Shown here: positions 57,167-64,000 of the stretch, one piece after another
Numbering within the stretch: position 1 is the first letter of the stretch
Layout: each line of letters begins with the position of its first letter
Assembly: GCA_038380435.1 (NCBI GenBank)
Contig: JAWZYU010000007.1
Location: 20,067,001 to 20,131,000, forward strand
Origin: Ryuthela nishihirai
Taxonomy: Eukaryota; Arthropoda; Arachnida; Araneae; Heptathelidae
Length of the DNA: 64,000 bases
Direction: 5' to 3'
Position numbers and translations under genes: made by a program
Notes under the pieces: model-generated
The model's database searches: none
What the model saw: only the letters and a program-made list of their open reading frames with translations
Told to the model about the DNA's origin: nothing

Positions 57167-57266
57167 ACTGGATCAAGACCATTACCACAGCACTCTGTGT
57201 AGGGAAGTTTTGGGGGATCCCAAAACTTCCCTACACAGAGTGCTGTGGTAATGGTCTTGATCCAGT
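57167..57266. repeat. Perfect palindrome, 48-bp arms, 4-bp loop
   Basis: Arms 57167-57214 and 57219-57266 are exact reverse complements around GGAT. The arms have mixed composition (CACAGCACTCTGTGTAGGGA). Open frames on both strands (57046-57300, 57142-57363) encode the same peptide because of this symmetry. Confidence 0.95.
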
Positions 57267-57615
57267 CGTGAAAAGCTTCTACAGGCACGCTGGCAATTGA
57301 CATTGGTTCGACGCCTTGTATTGATGACCCATCAAGGGCCCTCTCTTTTTGTCTTCTGGGCATCTGGAAGTCTCTTACTTCCTAGATAATGACAGGCTAT
57401 CGTCCGCACCTTAAGTCTCATCTTACAATTCTTCCTTTTCATTATGATTCAAGTACAATTATCTCCAAACTCTATTGACACTTGTTTTGCTGCAGCCTTG
57501 CTCCCTCTCTTAATATATCTTATATTAGTTTTTATCGAACTTCCGTGTTTATCTGAAACCTTATTCTTAAACAAGCTGCCATACTTTTAAACAAATATTT
57601 TTGCATCGTCCCTGT

Positions 57616-58244
57616 TTACGCCGAATTTACGTTTACTATCAATACACTTTTTAATAATCGCCACTGACTCCTTAGGTCTACTTCGGTCATTGTCTCATCC
57701 TCATCCTTCTGACATTTAATTTTATCACTCTTCACATTATTATTTATCTCTCTCTTAACGATATCACTAGATTTTAAATCTCTCTCTCTGATAATAATAT
57801 TCTTCCTATCACCGATCTCCTTATCAGATACCTTACAAAATATTTCACACTTATTATTCAGGGAAATATTTACATCATCAAATGCATCCACATCTCTACT
57901 ACATAAATCGTTATTTAGATCTAACTTATCGTTCTGACATTTAATTTTCTCACTCTTCACATTATTATTTATTCTCCTCTTAACGAATTCGCTAAGTTCT
58001 AAATTTCTTTCTCTGATAATACCATTTTTATTATCATCTTTCTCACTGTCAGGTATCTTAACAAATATTTCACCCTTATTATCTAGATGAATATTTTCTT
58101 CATTAAATTTAGGCACATCATTTTCCACCTTAAATTTAATCATATTTTTAACCTTATTACCGAACACCTCGTCCGTACGATTCAACTCATTATCAAGGAC
58201 ATTGGTGTCAACGTGGAGATTCTTTAACGGAAAAATACTCCGAT
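57616..58244 (-). CDS. Charged protein fragment with two 75-residue repeats (unrecognised)
   Basis: I do not recognise the family. The frame is open from 58244 to the stop at 57616, rich in Lys, Asn, Asp and Glu, with no membrane segment. Two repeat units with a 225-bp (75-codon) period align across NKGEIFVKIPDSEKD / NKCEIFCKVSDKEIG, then IIRER and INNNVKS(E/D)KIKCQ. Both units stay open and many differences are conservative (K/R, D/E), which hints at past selection. The frame matches that of the upstream piece at 58355-58594 (both read RSIFPL at the joint), so the two were one longer ORF before the inverted insertion at 58245-58354. A putative LTR lies downstream on the same strand, so a retroelement inner protein is the leading guess. 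Confidence 0.5.
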
Positions 58245-58357
58245 AATGAATTGAATGGTACGGACGAGGTGTTCGGTAATAAGGTTAAAAATATGATTAA
58301 ATTTAAGATGGAAAATGATGTGCCTAAATTTAATGAAGAAAATATTTATCTAGATAA
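58078..58357. repeat. Inverted repeat of about 115 bp with 47-bp spacer
   Basis: Left arm 58078-58194 and right arm 58242-58357 are near-perfect reverse complements. The right arm copies the ORF segment around DEVFGNKVKNMIKF in the opposite orientation. It is bracketed by the direct repeat TAACGGAAAAATACTCCGAT at 58225-58244 and 58355-58374. Confidence 0.93.
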
Positions 58358-58575
58358 CGGAAAAATACTCCGATCTTTCCAATCAGCCTTCGGCTTTCTA
58401 ATGGTTCTGCCAGCTGCATTAGGTCCAAACCTGATTTCACCAGAAATCTTTTTACCTACTGGCTTCTCACCATTATCAAACTTAAGAAATTTCGGGCAAT
58501 TGCCAACCTTCGACATAACTTCATCATTAACCTTTCTGCTGGCTTTTAACGTTCGGCTCCCAACGTTGGTACGTG
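58355..58575 (-). pseudogene. Upstream piece of the interrupted charged ORF
   Basis: The minus-strand frame encodes a basic segment (SRKVNDEVMSKVGNCPKF, KPVGKKISGEIRFGPNAAGR, KADWKDRSIFPL) with no recognised domain. Its first codons (from 58594) are derived from a SINE A head, so the true N-terminus is lost. At 58355 it meets the inverted insertion, where it ends after two residues; the frame resumes at 58244. Confidence 0.5.
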
Positions 58576-58636
58576 TTGGACTCGAACCTGGCAACTATAG
58601 ATTTATGAGCTTGGCGCGCTGCCAGGCTCGTAATTA
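58544..58636 (-). repeat. SINE family A head fragment
   Basis: Reversed B box (GGACTCGAACCTGGCAACTA) and A-box side (GCTTGGCGCGCTGCC) are present; no body or tail. Confidence 0.72.
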
Positions 58637-58870
58637 CCAATATACTGAGAGATTTTGCAGTTGATCATTCGTCAATTCTAATTTATCATAGGTTAATCCT
58701 GGATTAAGCTATATTGCTGGTATTATTGACGCTTCGACCGTTCTCATAAATCACTGACTAATTGGTTGAAGTTATGAAGGAAATTGAAAGGTCATTGGCC
58801 TAGATGAGAATCATGGAAGCAGGGACTTACCTAGAATGGGATAGATGATCCCCCCCCCCCCGAAAATCTT

Positions 58871-59111
58871 CTCGTCTTAACCTAAATCTCAAACATGTCT
58901 ACTTGTCTTGAAATACAAAACAGTTGTCTGTGTATAATTTTATTTTAGCATCATATTTTATGTCCGACACTGAAAATAGGTCAAAAAAAAAAAACTATAA
59001 AATCTCATTCCATATAGAATATTATTTTAACTTATCCTGTTCGGTGGAATATTTTAGTAATTGGGAAAGTATTCAAGTCTTGTTCTCAGACCACCCAACC
59101 GAAACTAAATC
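58871..59111 (+). repeat. Dispersed repeat E, copy 2
   Basis: It matches 20063-20273 block by block (TATAATTTTATTTTAGC, TTTTATGTCCGACA, GGTGGAATATTTTAG). It ends with one GAAACTAAAT unit instead of a minisatellite. A C run precedes it, as at 19990. Confidence 0.82.
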
Positions 59112-59369
59112 CTGGGTACTTGTCTACACGGAAGCATCAACTGCGCAGTCGCATAGTCTCACCAATTACCACTCACGCTAAGCCAATGTGACATTCCGTT
59201 TATTTGTATGAATGGATTTATTTTTTGCTGTTAATATTATATTTTTTTATGTTAAAACATCACAGAATTTCTATGTTGTGCCCAGTGGTGATCTAAATTC
59301 AAAGCTCTATGATTTCCAAAATATACTTCTAATTAAAAAAGTGACTGAAAGTAAATTAAAGAGAATAAT

Positions 59370-59468
59370 CCTGCCATCCTCTCAGATCTTCTACTGTGGC
59401 ATATAAACTGACAGGCTCCTGTCAGACCTCTGTGGCAAGCAGCTGCTTGAGGGGGTATTTTTTTTTAA
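59370..59468 (+). repeat. SINE family B, 5'-truncated copy
   Basis: Only the 3' half remains: CTGCCATCCTCTCAGATCTT through GCAGCTGCTTGAGGGGG and a T-rich tail. 5' truncation fits LINE-style reverse transcription. Confidence 0.9.
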
Positions 59469-59734
59469 TCAAATCTATTTAAATTCGGATTTTTAATAAT
59501 ATTCTTAGTATTTAAAGAGCTACGGAAGTAAGAGTATTTAATAAAAAGTTAACTTGTTTTGTATGAAACATTCATAATTTTCTAATATTGAAATAATCGT
59601 TACTGAAACTTCTAAATTGCATATTTATTTTATTAAATGGTTTGAAACAATGCTTGTTAATCAAATTTTAATGAATGTCTGAGATAAATTATTATGACTC
59701 ATTATTGTAATAAAATATTCTAGATTCCATAACG

Positions 59735-59905
59735 TTCTAAACACTGAACGAATATTTTTGAAAATCGATATTTAGAAAGATCTGATGATGATCTCAATTT
59801 ATCTTCAGACAATTTTTCGATTAAATTTATATTTTAGAGGTTGTAGAGCTTTAAAGGTGCATTCCAATGGAATTCTCTAGTATTTTGGTACTGTAGTGAA
59901 TGTCA
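59735..59905 (+). repeat. Half-copy related to the MITE at 44105-44670
   Basis: It shares ACTGAACGAATATT(G/T)TTGAAAATCGA, GATCTCAAT and TTTTAGA(A/G)GTTGTAGAG-like blocks in the order seen at 44508-44670. The matching left half is missing. Confidence 0.6.
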
Positions 59906-60086
59906 TAAAATTTTCAATAAAACCACATTTCAAATTCCTCTCTGTAGTTTACTATGAACAATATGTGTATCTAAAATAAAAATAGTCAAAACAACAACAA
60001 CAACAAAAAAAAAAAAACAGACCAAAATAGCGAAAAGTACAGTTATAAAGATGAGATGAAGGAATACATGATGATGAAATAATGTA

Positions 60087-60664
60087 CAGCCCTAGAGATA
60101 GAGATTTATTCGGCTCGGGCTTTGTCGGGTTGAGCTCGAACCTGCCCGAGCCCAGCCGGGCTCAAATAGCAGAGATGACTTCGGATTCAGAATAATTTAA
60201 ATTTCGAATGTTTGCTATAATTGTAAAAAAAAATAAGCAAAAATATAAGTGTTCGTATTATAATTTCAACCTTTCAATCAGTCTTCAGTAATTAAAAAAA
60301 ATATGCGGCTTTGTTATTTTTTACGTATTTTCCATCTTTTATAAATGTGGCTCTTTGGGTTTATTAATGTTGTTACCTCCTATATTTCAGTCTAAACTAG
60401 TATTTCTAATATTCGATGTTCCAAATGGCATTAACATTTTAAATTTGCCAAAAAAATGATTGTACTTAATAATATGAGAATAAAATAAATGATTAGCGAC
60501 ATGCATTTTATAAATGTTTTATGGTGCGATAGAAATTTTTTTACAATCTCACACGTTTATTTTTTTCACAAATGCAACAATACTTGAAATTTAAATTATT
60601 CTGCGACCGAACCCAGCGCGAAACGAGTTCGGTCCGACAAAGCCCGAATTAATTTTTAGTGCTG
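60087..60664. mobile_element. Probable hAT-like TIR element
   Basis: The left end CAGCCCTAGAGATAGAGATT and the right end in reverse complement (CAGCACTAAAAATTAATTCG) both lead to CGGGCTTTGTCGG. Length is 578 bp with no ORF of note. CAG-starting ends suggest hAT, but no 8-bp duplication is found. The flanks themselves are inverted (AAAATAGCGAAAAGTACAG at about 60026 against CTGTACTTTTCACTGTTTT at 60663). Confidence 0.55.
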
Positions 60665-61762
60665 TACTTTTCACTGTTTTGGTCTTTGTATTGTGTCGTT
60701 GACAATTGTCGAAATGGCTTGGGAAGAAAATGGAGCCTGAACATATCAATCAGATACAATTGAGCAACAAGCCAATAAGGGATGCCATTAATCCATGAGC
60801 TTTAGGGTTATGAAACTCCTATTTTCCATTTTATGTTTACCATTTCTCAAATGTCTACTCTCAAGACAACACGACTCGATCAGTTCAAACGGACACGGAT
60901 CCTGAATCCATCTTTCGCCGATAATCTTCCGCTTGAGGAAAAAAAAAGCGTCAGTTTCTCAGCCATAAATAAATGACACCCTGAGCTGATTACATTTAAA
61001 TTCGTGCTTAAAACTCCTGAATGTCGTCGTTTATCAACGGAAGAAAAGAGAAATCAAATCGTTTTCGACGTCATATAACATTACATTCTTTGACTGAAAA
61101 GCCGCGAAGACTTACAAACAGCAAAGATGGGGGCGACGTAAAAGAAAAAAAGTGCGCAATTGTGAATTATATTCTCATTTGAGCAACAAAGACAGGAAAT
61201 GCCAACAACAAGCCGGACATCAAAATGTAATATGGCGTGAATTTTCAATCTATTTTTCAACCGTAATGCTTTCGTCAAAGGGCATTATTTTCCGTAATGA
61301 TGCCATCGCGTGTGGTGAACGTTCCCCGGTTCCGAAGACATAACGACGACGAACATGTTTCCTGAGGCCGAAATCCTAGTTACTGTTGCTAGGCAACTAC
61401 GATGAAGATTTTGCTGTTCTGTCTGTCGTTTGACTAATTTATTTACGTTGGAAAGTTTTTAATACATAAATATTTGTGTCATTTGATAGGCAAGGCTTGT
61501 CTTGAGAAATTACATTTTCCCAGTAGATAATATTAGTTATATAACATCCTATCTTTGTGCGTCAGTATTTAAAGATGTTATTTATATTTACTTCTATCAT
61601 TCGGCTGATAAAATGTAAACAATTTCATTCTCCATCATATTGTTTTGCTGATTTAAAATTTTGATGTTTTTTTAGCTGTCAAAACTTACAGATTAAATCA
61701 CTCTGAAAACATGCGATTCTTTAGGTATCGGGATATAAATTTTCGCTCCTTAGAACAATAAG
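60665..61762. other. 1.1 kb without a recognised gene
   Basis: Mixed composition; small opposing ORFs at 61081-61343 have no motif. Confidence 0.45.
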
Positions 61763-62196
61763 GTTGGGTCGTTTTCCTTCTCAGCAGCATTCAAATGGCT
61801 AGGTCACTAGGACCCCAAAGGGTTGGGTTGTTTTACCTCTTAGCTGCACTTATTTTGCACACAATGGGTTAAATGGCCAGGTCACAAGGACCCCTAAATC
61901 AGAGAAGGTTGGGGGAGGGGACCCACTCAAACAGCTGTTGGGAGACAGAGGGTAGTGTCCCGTCAAGACCATCCAGCGTGTTCTTTAACGTGCACAGGAT
62001 ATGGCTCTCCCGCACACGGGGTCACGGCTTAACATCTCATTCGACGGATTCCTTTCTAAGCCAATCCTTATCCCCTATTGACCGAGGGAAGGGTGGGGGT
62101 TTTGCGGATATATAGTTCTAAACTGGCCCAGGAGGGACTCGGGGACTGGGAACTACAGATTACGAGCCTGGCGCGCTACGAACTGAGCCAACCCCT
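61763..62196 (-). repeat. SINE family A copy plus a leading fragment of a second copy
   Basis: A reversed tail scrap (61763-61821, TTGGGTCGTTTTCCTTC) is followed by a nearly full minus-strand copy from 61822 to the head (GCGCGCTACGAACTGAGCCA). The tail-first order is repeated, as in an insertion of one SINE into the tail of another. Confidence 0.87.
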
Positions 62197-62202
62197 CCCC
62201 AC

Positions 62203-62420
62203 CCCGAAAGGCTGAGAAGGTTGGGGAAAGAATATTCATTGAATAAATGTTAGGAGACAGATGCAACACTTCCGTCAAAGACATCCAGCGTGTTTTCTAT
62301 CGTGCACATCACATGGATCTCCAGCAGAAGGCGCTACTGCTTAAAATCGTGTCAGACGGACGGCGTTTTTTCCAATACCATTGGTACCCACTTTGTCACT
62401 GAGAGCAGAGAGGGGTTAAG
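62203..62420 (-). repeat. SINE family A body fragment
   Basis: Reversed body landmarks AGGCTGAGAAGGTTGGGG, CATCCAGCGTGTTTT and GACGGACGGCG are present; tail and head are missing. It directly follows the previous copy. Confidence 0.75.
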
Positions 62421-63274
62421 CAATCAAGCTGGGAAAAGGTGAAAGGTGGCAAGGGTGGCAAGAGATTGGATTTCCATTGTATTGTAACATTTTGCCCTTT
62501 GTTTTAGACGTGTTTAAAATTTTAACCAAAAATGAGTGAAATATGCATAAGTTTAATAATTTTTAGCTTCCATTACCCTTCCTAGCATTCTCGAAAGAGG
62601 AAAAAATTATCTAGGGGAGGGGGGCATGTCCCCTTGTCCTCCTTTTCTAGATCCGTCCCTATATGTCTGTGTGCGTGCTGCGTGCATCCATGCATGCACA
62701 CGGAACGCGCGCACATACATACATACGTGTATGCATGTATCTATATATTACATATTTATCAACCGTGTAATAAGAAATTGCATACCAGTGAGGTCGTGTC
62801 ACCGTCTGACTAACACTGTTTTGATCAATAGTCGGTTTCAGATTCCAAAATAAACTAATATATCAGGTAAACAGTAAGAGGGGTAAATAAAACTTTCATC
62901 GTCACGAGACAACCCCTAATAAAGTTTTTTATTTCTAAATCTTATACCTGCAGATATATCATATATTCTGAGATCGCTATAAAGGTTTGATTCACATAAA
63001 TCTTTAAAATTAACAGGTACAGACGCGAAAAATGCACCTCAAAGTTACAATTGTTCAAATTGCTCATCATCAGGTTTACCCAAATACACTAGGAAAACTT
63101 GAGCATTCATAAAATATATAATGTATAAATGCTGTATTGAATATCTACCCGAACACCTGAGCTCATACCTCAAAAACTAGTGGGTTTTGCTCTAAATCAA
63201 TGTTTCCCAAATGGTGTTCCGTGAAGTGAAAATAAGGCTGGCGCAGGAAACTTTCATTACAATATAATAAATAA
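62421..63274. other. Spacer without a recognised gene
   Basis: It includes a short CATACATACATACGTGTATG microsatellite near 62714. Confidence 0.5.
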
Positions 63275-63449
63275 CTTCAAGCATCTGTTTGCCACAGAGG
63301 TCTGACAGGAGCCTGTAGGTTTATAGGCCACAGTAGAAGTCGTGAGGATGGTGAGACCTCAGCAGAAAAACAACAGAACTTCGGTGCTCGAACTCAGAGT
63401 CCCTTAGATCGGTAGCCAAGCGCCCTAATCACTCGGCCACTGGAAGGTC
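63275..63449 (-). repeat. SINE family B copy
   Basis: Reversed 3' end (TTCAAGCATCTGTTTGCCAC), body (GACAGGAGCCTGTAGGTTTA) and head (TCACTCGGCCACTGG) are present; moderately diverged. Confidence 0.85.
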
Positions 63450-63589
63450 CATTACAATAAATATTATATAAAAGATTATTTAAATTTACTTCCATTTTTG
63501 TACATATGAAATGTTATTTTTGTTTCTAAATATGTACAATTAAATAATAAATCTAATTTTCAGCAGAATTGTCCGGAGTCGCTCGGGCT

Positions 63590-63858
63590 TCGATATTCGC
63601 TCAGAGTAGCAGGCATATTCGTAACTGATGCACGCGACATTCATTCAATTTTGGAGTGACGTCAGGGTGATGTCATCGGTGGCGGAAGTTTTTTACTACC
63701 CATAATTCTGCAGGTACTAGACCGATCGGTTCCGAATTTCATATGGTAGTCCCATTTCGTTCATGTTGTAAAGGGTTCAGATGCTGGCCCGTTACGAATG
63801 CTGGGTTCCCAGCTGCGGTGGATTGGGAATAAATCCGCCGCAAGTACCCAAACTTTCT
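63590..63858. other. GC-richer stretch, unassigned
   Basis: Higher GC than its surroundings, with GACGTCAGGGTGATGTCATC (63659-63678), two CRE-like half palindromes. A weak match to 7970-8010 is noted. No ORF. Confidence 0.3.
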
Positions 63859-64000
63859 GGTGGCGCTGCCGTCTAGCGCTTGGCTACTAATCTAAGGGAT
63901 TCTGAGTTCGAGCCCCGGGTTTCTGTTGTTTTTCTACTGAGGTGTAACCATCCTCACAGACTTCTACTGTGGCGTATAAACCTATAGGCTCCTGTCAGAC
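63859..64000 (+). repeat. SINE family B copy cut by the window edge
   Basis: Diverged head (TGGCGCTGCCGTCTAGCGCT), B box GAGTTCGAGCCCCGGG, body to GGCTCCTGTCAGAC; the 3' end lies beyond the window. Confidence 0.85.

Noticed and set aside
57046..57363. Overlapping ORFs on opposite strands encoding the same 30-residue stretch
   Set aside because: The identity comes from the perfect palindrome at 57167-57266, not from coding conservation.
58251..58664. 137-codon plus-strand ORF
   Set aside because: It begins in the inverted copy of the minus-strand ORF and then runs antisense to the real piece at 58355-58575.

Overview
The window is AT-rich, intron-poor eukaryotic DNA packed with transposable elements. 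I see no operons, ribosome-binding sites, CRISPR arrays or tandem rRNA/tRNA genes, and no conserved single-copy host gene that I can name. The repeat types (three tRNA-derived SINE families, RTE-like and CR1/L2/Jockey-like LINEs, Tc1/mariner and hAT elements, and many short degenerate minisatellites) point to an arthropod. A chelicerate such as a spider is my best guess, but that is inference from repeat flavour and base composition only.

Layout. 0-14 kb: unassigned AT-rich DNA with SINE families A and B, two SINE copies carrying internal tandem duplications, a jockey-like LINE remnant (about 5.0-5.6 kb), and a complete but broken Tc1-like element at 5.73-7.12 kb with a foldback MITE nested in it. 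14.0-14.6 kb: the best candidate for a small host or domesticated gene, a 76-codon ORF behind a TATA box and a heat-shock-element-like motif, with a possible intron, between two SINEs. 15-30 kb: sparse, with a hAT MITE that has a perfect 8-bp target duplication (17.86-18.17 kb), a 1.35-kb minisatellite (20.3-21.6 kb), a second minisatellite (23.1-23.6 kb), a MITE cluster with a perfect 58-bp palindrome (24.5 kb) and SINE family C (25.3-25.9 kb). 30.9-32.2 kb: a second Tc1-like element with both ends. 33.3-35.1 kb: minisatellites.

35.4-42.5 kb: a degenerate LINE (ORF1 with a PHD-finger-like start, endonuclease, reverse transcriptase) holding a stack of later insertions. These are a family C SINE composite with a 13-bp target duplication, then a TIR element with a perfect 8-bp target duplication, which itself received a 5'-truncated RTE-like LINE. 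The host LINE reading frame resumes exactly after the 8-bp duplication, so the relative order of events can be read directly. 43-55 kb: a succession of minisatellites (43.2, 46.3, 47.7, 50.2 and 53.9 kb), a long-TIR MITE (44.1-44.7 kb) and a deleted Tc1-like element (53.2-53.9 kb). 55.6-59.1 kb: SINEs, a probable LTR on the minus strand (56.1-56.9 kb), a perfect 48-bp-arm palindrome (57.2 kb), and a charged minus-strand ORF with two 75-residue repeats that is interrupted by an inverted insertion flanked by 20-bp direct repeats. 59-64 kb: more SINEs and a TIR element; the last SINE B runs off the window edge.

How the parts relate: the 3' ends of SINE family B and of the RTE-like LINE match over about 28 bp (21 of 28 positions, including GCTGCTTGAGG). 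This is the hallmark of a SINE that borrows a LINE's retrotransposition machinery. No intact transposase or reverse transcriptase remains here, so everything in the window now depends on copies elsewhere or is extinct.
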